Assembly (NCBI GenBank): GCA_963923955.1 | Contig: OZ000552.1 | Coordinates: forward strand, 2,542,001 to 2,606,000 | Origin: G963923955 sp963923955 | GTDB taxonomy: Bacteria; Pseudomonadota; Gammaproteobacteria; Eutrophobiales; Eutrophobiaceae | Direction of reading: 5' to 3' | Length of the DNA stretch: 64,000 nt | Shown: one piece after another, positions 33,888-42,620 of the stretch | Numbering within the stretch: the first letter of the stretch is position 1 | Layout: each line of letters opens with the position of its first letter | Notes under the pieces: generated by a model | What the model saw: the letters and a program-made list of their open reading frames with translations, nothing else | What the model was told of the DNA's origin: nothing | Databases searched by the model: none | Made by a program: the position numbers and the translations under genes

Positions 33888-35409
33888 TGCTTTAGTAAAA
33901 TATCTGCTGTTTTTTGTCGCGTTCACGCTTTGTATGATGCTTGAGCCGCTGACGCTGCTTGCTCTGAATGAAGAGTGGCGCTTGAGTTATTATCTTGCCG
34001 GCTATGTCGCGATAATTGCTTGCTTTGCTGCCCTGCTTCTTTTTCTGATTTGTAGATTGCTCCCCGGGATTTTTATCGCCAGCCTCTCGGTTGCGCTTGT
34101 CGGAACCTTTTTTAGCTTAAAGCTAAGTCAATACCAATCCTTCATAGCCTTGTCATCGTATGCCTTGCTGTTTATTTTTATTATAACATCAGCACTTGTT
34201 TTTATATGTATTTACAAGCTGCACAGGCATCAGCGAAAGCCGGGATTTCTCGCCTATCTTTTTTTGCTGGTTTTTGGGTTGTCTGCGCCAGCGCTACATT
34301 GGTGGCAAGACAGGTCTAAAGTATCAGATGAGTCTTCTTTATCGCTAATAGAAAAATCAGAATTATCAAAGATTACCTTAAAGTCCAAGCCCAATATCTA
34401 CCTGCTGAGTTATGACAGCATGATACCCGGCGATGTCGCCGCAAAATATCTGGAAATTGACCTGCCCTATCAAGACACCATAGATCAATCCTTCATTGAG
34501 ATCCCTCATTCATTGAGTTTTTATGTGCCGACAATGCCATCAATCAGTGACGTCATGCGCTTGGGACAATCAGATCAGAGGCTTGACTATAATAGTTTTG
34601 CAGGAAACAGCCCGTCTATCCTGCAACACCTGCTGCATAAAAATGATTATAAAATCATAACCGGATTTCCTTCGGATTATTTTGGGCTTAAAGGAAAGTT
34701 TATCGACAAGCGGTTGTTCCTGGTTTCGAAACGCTTAAAAAACTCGGTGCTTTGCATTGCGCAAGATGGAAACGAAAGGTTGCGAATATTCGCGGCCTGT
34801 ACTGTGGAGAATTATCTCTTTGAACAGCACAGAAAATTATATAACGCTATCTTTGGTGCTAATGTCTATAAAAAATGGCATGATGTTATTGTAAATCAAA
34901 TTAAAATAAATTCATCTGGAAGATCAAAATCGCCAGTTTTTACCTACCTCTACACCTATAAACCCATCGGCCATACATCGAAGAGTTACACCGGCACTGA
35001 TGAACAACGGCGCCGATATAAAAGACATTTTCAACGCTATGCTGATGCTCTGAAGACGCAGTTGATAGAGATTATGCAGACCATCAGAAATTACGACCCG
35101 ACCGCGCTGCTCGTTGTATTTGGAGACCATGGGGCCTGGTTGAGCAGGGAAGTGAATCCTGATGAAGATCCTGCTTTCTTCTACCAGGATCGTCATAGAA
35201 TAATGATGGCGGTTGGAAGGACAGAACACGAGTGCGCGGATAAAAATCAGCTCGGCTCGAATGCGTATCAAACGCCCTCCAGACTAACGCTTAGTATTCT
35301 GTTGTGCCTCTCAAATCTATCCCATAAAAATCTGGATAGTTATCCATTTGCTGAAAACAAGAATATTCTTCCTTACATCTTCCCTGAACGCTTTAGTAAA
35401 AGCGAATAG
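33868..35409 (+). CDS. Membrane sulfatase-like (alkaline phosphatase superfamily) protein
   Basis: A 513-residue inner-membrane enzyme. About five membrane helices lie in residues 10-150, followed by a periplasmic alkaline-phosphatase-superfamily domain. Blocks visible are NIYLLSYDSMIPGDVA (about 178-193), with the metal Asp and a Ser or Met region where the nucleophile would sit, PTMPSISDVMRLG, and VVFGDHGAWLSRE (about 411-423) with the paired Asp-His metal ligands. Relatives include phosphoethanolamine and phosphoglycerol transferases and sulfatases. Together with the preceding methyltransferase this suggests modification of an envelope polymer. The gene is AT-rich and ends exactly at the truncated hicB-like gene. 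Confidence 0.78.
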   Translation: MNSIKNDALVKYLLFFVAFTLCMMLEPLTLLALNEEWRLSYYLAGYVAIIACFAALLLFLICRLLPGIFIASLSVALVGTFFSLKLSQYQSFIALSSYALLFIFIITSALVFICIYKLHRHQRKPGFLAYLFLLVFGLSAPALHWWQDRSKVSDESSLSLIEKSELSKITLKSKPNIYLLSYDSMIPGDVAAKYLEIDLPYQDTIDQSFIEIPHSLSFYVPTMPSISDVMRLGQSDQRLDYNSFAGNSPSILQHLLHKNDYKIITGFPSDYFGLKGKFIDKRLFLVSKRLKNSVLCIAQDGNERLRIFAACTVENYLFEQHRKLYNAIFGANVYKKWHDVIVNQIKINSSGRSKSPVFTYLYTYKPIGHTSKSYTGTDEQRRRYKRHFQRYADALKTQLIEIMQTIRNYDPTALLVVFGDHGAWLSREVNPDEDPAFFYQDRHRIMMAVGRTEHECADKNQLGSNAYQTPSRLTLSILLCLSNLSHKNLDSYPFAENKNILPYIFPERFSKSE

Positions 35410-35429
35410 ATGAAGGCGGTGGCTATCTG

Positions 35430-35714
35430 GTGTCTTTCCCCGACTTGCCGGGCTGTGTTGCCGATGGCGGCACGATGGATGAGGCCATCATCGAGGCGCA
35501 GGATGCCTTCGCCGCTTGGGTCATGGCCGAGCAGGAGGATAAGGGCGAGTTGCCCGCGCCCAAAACCTACAGCGGCCAGTTTGTCCAGCGCATCCCGAAG
35601 AGCCTGCACCGGCAACTGGCCGAGCGCGCAAAGACCGAGGGCGTGAGCTTGAATCAACTGGCCGCCACCTTGCTGGCTCAGGGTTTGGGACAGCATCCCA
35701 AGATAGGGCGCTGA
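35430..35714 (+). CDS. hicB: HicB-family antitoxin-like protein, 5'-truncated
   Basis: The HicB pattern is clear: GGGYLVSFPDLPGCVADGGTMDEAI, then FVQRIPKSLHRQLAERAKTEGVSLNQLAATLLAQGL, a ribbon-helix-helix/Arc-type C-terminus. The usual first ~15 residues are missing. In frame, the sequence opens after a TAA at 35397-35399 and reads KRIDEGGGYLV with no ATG; a GTG at 35430 is the only standard-type start. The gene begins exactly where AT-rich DNA gives way to the GC-rich background, so the 5' end was probably removed by insertion of the upstream cassette. No hicA is present. It is likely non-functional or expressed from a weak start. Confidence 0.72.
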   Translation: MSFPDLPGCVADGGTMDEAIIEAQDAFAAWVMAEQEDKGELPAPKTYSGQFVQRIPKSLHRQLAERAKTEGVSLNQLAATLLAQGLGQHPKIGR

Positions 35715-35850
35715 AGGCTTGTTTCGGCCTCTATTCGGCTTTATTTAGCAGATGATTGGCCGCTTTGCTCACAAGCACAACGGCAAGCCGCCGCCACAGA
35801 ACCCGCCCTAAAAGAGCTTAATGAGCTTCGCGTCAAACTCTATGCAAGTT

Positions 35851-36231
35851 TTATAGGGGGCAACAATAAAACCGAAGGCCGTTCATAGCAGTGTCGTCAC
35901 CGTCCCCCTGTTTAGTTTCCACCCTTTGCGAAATACCACAGATATACTGATTTGCGGGGCAATACTTAGGTTCATTCCAGCTTCCCCACGGGGCAGGACT
36001 CGGAGGCTCAATGGGTGTTGTACCCGGAGTCCTAGTTTTTTGTCTGACGAGACTATCCCAAGACACTTCTTTTTTTAAGTCTTCAATGCTTTTACTGACT
36101 ACTTGAATATCTGCCTGCGTTGCCGCGCCGATGAGCTTCGCCAAACCACCATCAGTGAACCAACTTGCCGCTGCAGCAAGTAAAGCTACTACAACTGCTG
36201 CAACGACCCCAATAATAATATCTCTAGCCAT
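35851..36231 (-). CDS. Membrane-anchored protein with VMO-I-like C-terminal motif
   Basis: A protein of about 126 residues. It has an N-terminal membrane anchor (DIIIGVVAAVVVALLAAAASW), a short helical spacer, a Pro-rich linker (TPGTTPIEPPSPAPWGSW), and a C-terminal segment. That segment, CPANQYICGISQRVETKQ then GDGDDTAMNGLRFYC, resembles one repeat of the vitelline membrane outer layer protein I (VMO-I) fold, whose repeats carry a CP...G...E...GDDTALN...C pattern. The ATG at 36231 follows AGGGGGTG and is preferred over the GTG at 36237. Function is unknown; a periplasmic or surface-exposed binding module is a guess. Confidence 0.65.
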   Translation of the reverse strand: MARDIIIGVVAAVVVALLAAAASWFTDGGLAKLIGAATQADIQVVSKSIEDLKKEVSWDSLVRQKTRTPGTTPIEPPSPAPWGSWNEPKYCPANQYICGISQRVETKQGDGDDTAMNGLRFYCCPL

Positions 36232-36556
36232 AATCACCCCCTAGTTTTCACTATCAATACTCCCAGTTTGAAGGCTCTACGCCCGTTATCTCCACCACCG
36301 CCCTGATCCGACACTTAAACCGGCCGACAAGGCATAGCGAGAATCCGTATAACTGACAGTCTCTTTATACTTTAACCGCTACCGGAGGCCATAATAAAAC
36401 ATGCCGGACAGGAAAACAAGTGCACATCCCTTAATTGCCGTTGTGCCAGTGCTTGGCCTGTCGGGGCCGCCTGTTAGCACGGAGACGATCTTACCGCCGC
36501 TATACCGGGCTGCTCTACCGCAGAAGGCGTTACGCAACCGCCCACCGCCCCCTTGT
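36232..36556. other. Intergenic gap between the VMO-I-like gene and the TonB receptor gene
   Basis: About 325 bp with no supportable gene; open frames here are extensions of antisense frames from the receptor gene. No terminator with a T run was recognised. Confidence 0.5.
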
Positions 36557-39115
36557 TTAGAAACGATAGCGCACTTCGGCGCCGTAGGTGCGGGGTGTGC
36601 CCAGGACGCAGCGTTGCAGGCCGCCGCCGGTGGCGCGGTCGACCAGCTGCAAGGTGATGCCGATCGGTTGGTTGAAGATCGTTTGGCAATAGCCTTTGTT
36701 GAAGGCGTTTTTGACGAATACGGCCAACTCCCAGCCTTGATCCGCCGCGCCACGCAGCCCGGCACGGGCATTGACGAGTTCATAGGCCGCTTGCAAGGAC
36801 TGTGGGTTCTGGTTGGTCTCAGCGCCGATGTTCTGCTGGCTGATGTGCTGGAATTCGCCGCGCAGGAACCCGTCGATCCCGGCATCGGGCAGGAGGGCGG
36901 CGGCGTATTCGGCCACGACTGAGACCTGCCATTTGGGCGAGAAGTGATTGCGCTGGCCGGCTAGATCCCGGCTGGCGGTGGGGTCAAGTGCGATCTGCGC
37001 TGGCAGGGGGGTGGCGTTGGGGAAGGAGTTGAACTCGGAGTCCAGGTAGCTGGCGCCGACGACCACATACAGGGGTTCGATCGGGTTGGCGATTAAGTCC
37101 AGCTCGACGCCCTGCTGGGTCAGCTTGCCGGCGTTTTGCACGAAGAAGTTGATGCCGTCAAACTGGCGGTCCTGGAAGTCTGCGATCTTGGTGTGGAAGA
37201 GGGTGAGATTGGCGCTCAGACGCTGCTCAAGCCAGCTGCTTTTCACGCCTAGCTCGTAGTTGTCCGTGGTCTCGGATTCGAACACGCGCGAGACCTTGCG
37301 ATCCCGCCCCACGGAATTAAAGCCGTCTGGGTTAAAGCCGCCGGATTTGAAGCCGGTGGAGGCGGTGGCAAAGAGCATGATATCTTCCGTCGGGTAGTAG
37401 CTGATGTTCGCCAGCCAAGTAAGAGCAGTATCCTTAAAGGCCAAGGGGGCGGCCGGCTCATCAATGCGAAAGTCCAGGCCCGGCAGGGTGGGCGCTTGTC
37501 CCGGCGGGCCGGGTATGGCGGCCGGGGCAAGGGTGCGGTTGTTGACCACCTGCCCCAAGGAGCCGGATTTCTTATCGCGGGTAACGCGCAGGCCGGTGGT
37601 GAGCAGCAGTTGCTCATTGAAGCGGAAGGTGGCCTGGCCGAAGGCGGCGTAGCTGGTCATCTTCTGGCGGAAGTCCACATCCACGCCGCCAGTGAGCGGT
37701 CCGCGCCTGCAAACGCCGTTCAAGCCGGCCCCGGCCCGCAGGCCGATTGTTGCGGCTTGTGCTTGCGCTGCCTGTGCGGTCAGTTGCCCGGCCGCCACCG
37801 CAGGCTGCAGCGCATCAAGCGTCCGCCTGAGGCCCAGCAGAAAAGCGAGGTTGTTGGTTGACTGACAGAAGTCCGCGCCCAGGTCAAACTGCTGATCGAT
37901 GTTGTAGTTCTCGCGGTAGTAATACAGGCCGGCCACATATTCCAGCCGCCCGCCGGCCGGGGAGATGAACTGCAATTCCTGCGAGAGGGTATCCACCTCG
38001 TAGTCGGTTACCCGGTTAAGCAGATCCGCCGGCAGGCGCAGGGAAGTTTCGTAGGTATAGTTTTCCCATTGCCGTATGGCGGTGATGGAGCGGATGTCGT
38101 GTTCGCCCACGCTCCAGGTCCAGTCCAGCGCCAGGCCCAGTTGCTCATCTTTGGCGGTGTCGCGGTGGTCCTGGTTGAGGTCGAAGCTGAAGGTATCATC
38201 AAGCACCGGCAGCGACCCGACCGAGCGCGGCGGTCTTTGGCCTGGTACGGCCGTTGCGTCCAGGGCGCTGCTCAGGACGAAGTCGTAGCGCGGGACGGTG
38301 GGATTGGTGGTGGGGATATAGGTATCGGCGATGACCGAGATCGGGCCGCCCTCGTTGTTAATGCGGGCGTAGTCCACGCTCACATTCACCTCCAGGTTCT
38401 CGCCTTGGTCAAAGTGCAGCTTGCCGCGCACGCTCATATCTTCATACGCGCCCACCTTGCTGCGGCTGTCGCGCTCGGTGAAGCGGTTGCTGGCATAGCC
38501 GTTGCGATCAGCGTAGTGAAAGGCCAAGCGCCCGGCGGCGGCCGGGGAGAGGGCGCTGCTGAGCGAGCCGGCTACGTATTTGGCGTCATAATTGCCGTAG
38601 CGGGCGGTGAGCTTGCCTTCAAACTCGCGCGTGGGCCTGCGGGTGCGAATGTTCAGCGCGCCAACGGAGGCGTTGCGGCCGAACAAGGTGCCCTGCGGGC
38701 CGCGCAGGACTTCGACCAATTCCAAGTCCGTCAGGTTGCCGATGACTGAACTCGGGCGCGGGTAATAGACGCCATCGATGAACACCGCCACCGCCGGCTC
38801 AATGGCACTGTTGCCCACCGAGCCAACACCGCGCAGCAGGATGCGGTTATTGGCCAGCTGGCTGGAGCGGGACAAGGTGAGATTCGGCGTGTAATAGGCC
38901 AGGCTTTGCAGGTCATCGGCGCCGGAGGCTTCAATAAAATCGCCGGAGAAGGCGGAGATGGAGATGGGCACATCCTGTACGTTCTGCTCTCGTTTCTGGG
39001 CGGTGACGATGATCTCCTCTATCAGCATCTGTGCCTGGGCACCTGCCGAGAGCAGCAGCGCCAGCACCAAGCTGAGGCCGGTGAGTGGTCTAAGAAAATG
39101 GTTTGCGTATCGCAT
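36557..39115 (-). CDS. TonB-dependent outer-membrane receptor
   Basis: An 852-residue receptor. The signal peptide ends ...LLLSAGAQAQ. A TonB-box-like IEEIIVTAQKREQ follows at about residues 32-44, then the plug domain (ILLRGVGSVGNSAIEPAVAVFIDGVYY and LRGPQGTLFGRNASVGALNI in separate blocks) and a 22-strand barrel ending in aromatic RYRF. The plug pattern with IIVTAQKREQNVQDVPISI is common in receptors for organic compounds in marine and environmental proteobacteria. No regulator or uptake partner is adjacent, so the ligand is unknown. Confidence 0.93.
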   Translation of the reverse strand: MRYANHFLRPLTGLSLVLALLLSAGAQAQMLIEEIIVTAQKREQNVQDVPISISAFSGDFIEASGADDLQSLAYYTPNLTLSRSSQLANNRILLRGVGSVGNSAIEPAVAVFIDGVYYPRPSSVIGNLTDLELVEVLRGPQGTLFGRNASVGALNIRTRRPTREFEGKLTARYGNYDAKYVAGSLSSALSPAAAGRLAFHYADRNGYASNRFTERDSRSKVGAYEDMSVRGKLHFDQGENLEVNVSVDYARINNEGGPISVIADTYIPTTNPTVPRYDFVLSSALDATAVPGQRPPRSVGSLPVLDDTFSFDLNQDHRDTAKDEQLGLALDWTWSVGEHDIRSITAIRQWENYTYETSLRLPADLLNRVTDYEVDTLSQELQFISPAGGRLEYVAGLYYYRENYNIDQQFDLGADFCQSTNNLAFLLGLRRTLDALQPAVAAGQLTAQAAQAQAATIGLRAGAGLNGVCRRGPLTGGVDVDFRQKMTSYAAFGQATFRFNEQLLLTTGLRVTRDKKSGSLGQVVNNRTLAPAAIPGPPGQAPTLPGLDFRIDEPAAPLAFKDTALTWLANISYYPTEDIMLFATASTGFKSGGFNPDGFNSVGRDRKVSRVFESETTDNYELGVKSSWLEQRLSANLTLFHTKIADFQDRQFDGINFFVQNAGKLTQQGVELDLIANPIEPLYVVVGASYLDSEFNSFPNATPLPAQIALDPTASRDLAGQRNHFSPKWQVSVVAEYAAALLPDAGIDGFLRGEFQHISQQNIGAETNQNPQSLQAAYELVNARAGLRGAADQGWELAVFVKNAFNKGYCQTIFNQPIGITLQLVDRATGGGLQRCVLGTPRTYGAEVRYRF

Positions 39116-39351
39116 CGTGAATACTCCTCTATTTGAGTTTGGCTCTATTTGGGTTTGGCTCTATCTGCTTTGGCGTTGCCTACTATACAACATTCCAGGC
39201 AGATAGTATTGATTCTTACCACAGTATAGCCGGCGGCCGCGGGATGTCCAGCGGCGTCAAATCTCCGCGGCGGGACGCTCTTTGGCGGGGGCGGGCCTTG
39301 GCCGCAATGCCATGGGGCGCGGTCAAAAAAGCCCGGCACACGCCGAGGTCT

Positions 39352-40074
39352 TCATTCCTCGCCAACACACTTTAGATACGCCTGTTCCAGATCCTCCGTG
39401 CCGTAGGCCGCACAACAGGCGCTTGGCGAGCCGATGAAGGGCAGGCGCGCCGCATGGAGGATGGCTACTTGATCGCACAGCGCTTCTGCGTCCACCAGCA
39501 GATGGGTGCTGAAAAACACCGTCTGGCCGGTGTTTTTCAGTTCCAGCAGGTGGCGCTTGAGATGTGCCCTGGCCTTCGGGTCCAGCCCGCTCATCGGTTC
39601 ATCCAGGATCAACAGTTGCCGCTTGCTTAGCAGGCAGGCGGCCAGGCCGAGCTTTTGCGCCATGCCCTTTGAGAAGGCACGAGCCGGCTTTCCAAGCGCG
39701 GACATATCAAGATCCAGGATAGACAGCATCTGCGCCACCGCCGCGGCCTCATAAGGCTGCTGATAGAGCCTGGCCATGTAGTCAAGATAATCCCGTCCGC
39801 TCAGATAATACGGCGGCATGAATTTCTCCGGCAGATAGGCCAAGTGCCGCCGCGCTGCAGCTTTGGATGAGCATTCTCCGAAGATCGATATATGGCCGGA
39901 TTCAAAGGCGATGAAGTCCAACAGGCATTTGATCAGGGTCGTCTTGCCGGCGCCGTTCCTGCCGACCAGCCCGACGTAGCTGCCGGCATCAATTTCAAGG
40001 TTGATGTCTTCTAGCACCGGGGCCTGGCGAAAGCGCTTGTTCAGGCCGGTGATGGAAAGGGCGGGATGGCGCAT
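39352..40074 (-). CDS. ABC transporter ATP-binding protein (pilus-operon-associated)
   Basis: A 240-residue ATPase with Walker A GRNGAGKTT, Q-loop region AYLPEKFMPP, an unusual signature FSKGMAQKL, Walker B LLILDEPMSGLDP and the H-loop FFSTHL. This type pairs with ABC-2-like permeases such as the one at 41812. It closes the pilus operon, after a possible attenuator hairpin. The arrangement is similar in composition to Myxococcus xanthus pilGHI, where an ABC transporter is needed for type IV pili. Its substrate is unknown. Confidence 0.88.
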   Translation of the reverse strand: MRHPALSITGLNKRFRQAPVLEDINLEIDAGSYVGLVGRNGAGKTTLIKCLLDFIAFESGHISIFGECSSKAAARRHLAYLPEKFMPPYYLSGRDYLDYMARLYQQPYEAAAVAQMLSILDLDMSALGKPARAFSKGMAQKLGLAACLLSKRQLLILDEPMSGLDPKARAHLKRHLLELKNTGQTVFFSTHLLVDAEALCDQVAILHAARLPFIGSPSACCAAYGTEDLEQAYLKCVGEE

Positions 40075-40119
40075 TGGGGGATAACGGAGGTTTGCCTTAA
40101 GGTCTTGGGATGATAAGAA

Positions 40120-40140
40120 ATGCCCGCGCTATACGGGCAT
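40120..40140 (-). terminator. Weak terminator or attenuator before the ABC ATPase gene
   Basis: A perfect 7-bp stem ATGCCCG/CGGGCAT with a 7-nt loop, followed on the minus strand by TTCTTATC. It sits between the prepilin-like gene and the ABC ATPase gene and could lower expression of the latter. Confidence 0.4.
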
Positions 40141-40163
40141 GGATGGCCCAAAGGCCGCGGCGA

Positions 40164-40940
40164 CTAGTAGATAAAGACCTGTGGGCAATCCTGGAAGTCA
40201 TCAAAGATGTCATAGATGTCCGTTGCATTTTTAGTCCCGGCCGGATTGTCTGCAGAAGTGGCCGTGGCCGCAGTAGAGCAGTCGGCATAGGTGGGCGCAA
40301 ACTCTATGCGGTCAAAGGCGGTGCCGCCGCCCGCGGCAAGCGCTGCATCCGTTAAGCGCAGGATGCCGCTATTCGGCAGGCCGTCATCGAGTTTCACGTC
40401 CAGCTCGCGGGCGATGCTGACCGGCACATTGCGTCCCATGTGCAGGTTCAGGCGCACGGCGGGATTGGCCCCCGTATAGCCGGCATTGCGCGTCAAGACC
40501 AGCGCGCCGTTAAAGGCATTGATCGGGCCGACCTGAGCGGCGGCATAGGCCGCCTCGTTGGCCGGTGTTGCGCTGGCCGGCCGGAAACCGCCGGCGAGGT
40601 ATTGCGCCCGCGCCAACTGCTCCCAGACGGCCGCGGCCTCCATGAGCGTATTATCCAGGCGGCCATTGCCGGTGGTGGGCGCGGCCGTTGGCAGGTTGAT
40701 CTCCTGACCGATGGCACGGGCGGCACTGGTGAACAGCCAGTCGCCCGGCACCTGCCGATAGCGATCGATGAAGCCATAATAGGCCGCCTGGATGCCGGAA
40801 TTCTGATCGGCCAGATTCCGCACCCGCGCGCTGTTAATCAACTCCTGACCTTTCAATATGCCGCCCAGCAGGAGGCCGATGATCACCAGTACAATGGCAA
40901 TTTCAACGAGGGTAAAGCCCGATGCTGTCCTGATTTTCAT
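40164..40940 (-). CDS. Prepilin-like protein
   Basis: A protein of about 258 residues with a class III leader: MKIRTASG, then FTLVEIAIVLVIIGLLLGGIL, with Glu5 after the cleavage site. The globular part begins DQNSGIQAAYYGFIDRYRQVPGDW, typical of pseudopilins and minor pilins. The ATG at 40940 gives the shortest leader and has GAGG upstream; an ATG at 40955 is possible. A nearby prepilin peptidase is not present in the window. Confidence 0.85.
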   Translation of the reverse strand: MKIRTASGFTLVEIAIVLVIIGLLLGGILKGQELINSARVRNLADQNSGIQAAYYGFIDRYRQVPGDWLFTSAARAIGQEINLPTAAPTTGNGRLDNTLMEAAAVWEQLARAQYLAGGFRPASATPANEAAYAAAQVGPINAFNGALVLTRNAGYTGANPAVRLNLHMGRNVPVSIARELDVKLDDGLPNSGILRLTDAALAAGGGTAFDRIEFAPTYADCSTAATATSADNPAGTKNATDIYDIFDDFQDCPQVFIY

Positions 40941-41042
40941 TCTGTTTATCCTCATTAGGATTTCCCCAAAAATAAATAAGACCGGCGGCTTACCTTACCT
41001 AGATTGAAGTGAAATTAAAAGGCCGGGCCGCCCCATGGTTAC

Positions 41043-41798
41043 TCATTCTAAGGGCGACTCAGGAGGCGCATTCGCCACGCCCAGCCTTTTTTGTAAAAAC
41101 GCAAACTCTTGTGCGTCTTTGATGACGCCGCTTGTCAAGAGACCGCCCAGCAGGATTCGGGCCGCCTCGATCTCGCCCAGCTCTTCCAGCACAAAAAGCT
41201 CCATCTGCCGCACCCAGGCCGGCGCATTCTCATCCGTCGTATTTCTTCGCAAATGCCCGGCATAGCGCAAGGCTAAGGGCAGGTCTCCCAGTCTATGCCG
41301 GGCGATGAAGCTTGCGTGTGCCATGGCCGGCCACTGCCTGTTGGGCGCGGCAAGATACTTTTCTAGGATGAAGGCCAGCATGATGCGCTGTTTGGCCTCA
41401 TCCTGAACGGCGCTGTAGATCCGGGCGGCAGACAGCAAGGGATATTGGCTCTTTGGATTGAGCCTGAGGATGGTATCCAGCCAGGCGACTACTCTAGGAT
41501 AATCGAGTTCTTTCAAGGGGATGCTGCGCCCGGGCTGGTTGTCAAAGGCCTGTAGCCACAACATAAGAAAATAGGCCGGCGCCGCCTGCTCGCCGATACT
41601 CATCACCTGCAAGACTTCTATCGCCGGAGGAGAAGGCAGGCGGCTCATTTCCCCTACCGAGGCCGGGCGTGAGGCGCGCCAATATAGCTGCGCGGACAAT
41701 GAGAGGAGCAAGAGGACAATGACCGGCACCGGCACCACGGAAACCGGCCTTTCCTTGCTGCGATGGAGGTCCCGGTCGATTCTTTTTAAGCCGAACAT
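41043..41798 (-). CDS. Membrane-anchored TPR-like protein of the pilus/ABC cluster
   Basis: A 251-residue protein with a basic N-terminus, one membrane helix (VVPVPVIVLLLLSLSAQLYW) and a periplasmic helical-repeat domain: AWLDTILRLNPKSQYPLLSAARIYS and ALRYAGHLRRNTTDENAPAW suggest TPR-like repeats. It lies 13 bp after the ABC permease gene. In M. xanthus, PilG is a membrane protein encoded with the ABC subunits PilH and PilI and acts with them in pilus assembly. An equivalent role here is inferred from position and architecture, not sequence identity. Confidence 0.65.
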   Translation of the reverse strand: MFGLKRIDRDLHRSKERPVSVVPVPVIVLLLLSLSAQLYWRASRPASVGEMSRLPSPPAIEVLQVMSIGEQAAPAYFLMLWLQAFDNQPGRSIPLKELDYPRVVAWLDTILRLNPKSQYPLLSAARIYSAVQDEAKQRIMLAFILEKYLAAPNRQWPAMAHASFIARHRLGDLPLALRYAGHLRRNTTDENAPAWVRQMELFVLEELGEIEAARILLGGLLTSGVIKDAQEFAFLQKRLGVANAPPESPLE

Positions 41799-41811
41799 TT
41801 GGCCTTAAGCC

Positions 41812-42579
41812 TTAGAGGTTTTTCCGGTATAGGTCGAACAGGCCGGCGCTTGCCAAGACGGCGAGATAGATGCCGGTTTGTAGCAGCACCGGCACGATGG
41901 CCATCCAGTCCACTGCGCGGAGCAACCACTCGCTCTGCGTAAAGGCATGCAGATCAGGCAATAGCAGCGCGAGCTTGTCGATCATAAAACTGATGAATTG
42001 CTGGGAATAGCTTTGCGAGGCCAGGATGGGGCTGTGCGAGATCAGTTGAATATCGTGCATCGCCCGTGCTAACAAATAAAAGGCAATGACGACAACGAAG
42101 GAGACAGTGATATGGCTGAAGGTGAACAGGCATAAGAGGCTGAACGCAATGATCAGTATTAGTTCACAGAGCAAGGATACGGCCCACAAGAACACTGCGG
42201 AGAGTTCAGCATAAAGCAGCAGTAGCAATGCCGCAACCAGGGTGAATAGCAAGGCCAGAAGAAAGGAGCCGGCCAGCTTGCCGAGGTAATAGGCTGCGCG
42301 CGGTACGGCTAAGGATAATAGCAGCTCAAGGCCCTTGTCGTTGAACTCGCGGCTTAGGCTGGTGATGACGAACAGGGCGATGATAATGACCGCAAACAGG
42401 CGCGTGCCGGCGGCAACAAAGACCGCCTTAACGGCCGCGGCCTCGGTCATGGCCAGCGCGCCGATAAACTCAGTCAACCCGAAGACACCAACGACTCCCA
42501 CCAACAGCAGCGCAAACAGCCTGTTTCGCAACGCCTCATGGAAGGTAAAGCGGGCGATGGTGCTGATTGCATTGAACAT
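41812..42579 (-). CDS. ABC transporter permease (ABC-2-like)
   Basis: A 255-residue membrane protein with about six helices. The N-terminal FTFHEALRNRLFALLLVGVV and the cytosolic SLSREFNDKGLELLLSLAVP motif (helix before TM2) are typical of ABC-2-type permeases that pair with NATP-binding subunits like the one at 39352. It sits between two prepilin-like genes in the pilus operon, implying participation in the same process rather than an unrelated transport function. Confidence 0.85.
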   Translation of the reverse strand: MFNAISTIARFTFHEALRNRLFALLLVGVVGVFGLTEFIGALAMTEAAAVKAVFVAAGTRLFAVIIIALFVITSLSREFNDKGLELLLSLAVPRAAYYLGKLAGSFLLALLFTLVAALLLLLYAELSAVFLWAVSLLCELILIIAFSLLCLFTFSHITVSFVVVIAFYLLARAMHDIQLISHSPILASQSYSQQFISFMIDKLALLLPDLHAFTQSEWLLRAVDWMAIVPVLLQTGIYLAVLASAGLFDLYRKNL

Positions 42580-42620
42580 GAAAATGACTGGCTCTTAAAG
42601 GGAAGCAAAACGCTTACGGC

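Noticed and set aside
36401..36922. Plus-strand open frame of 173 codons
   Set aside because: It lies mainly antisense to the TonB receptor gene, which has clear domain evidence; long antisense frames are common in GC-rich coding DNA.
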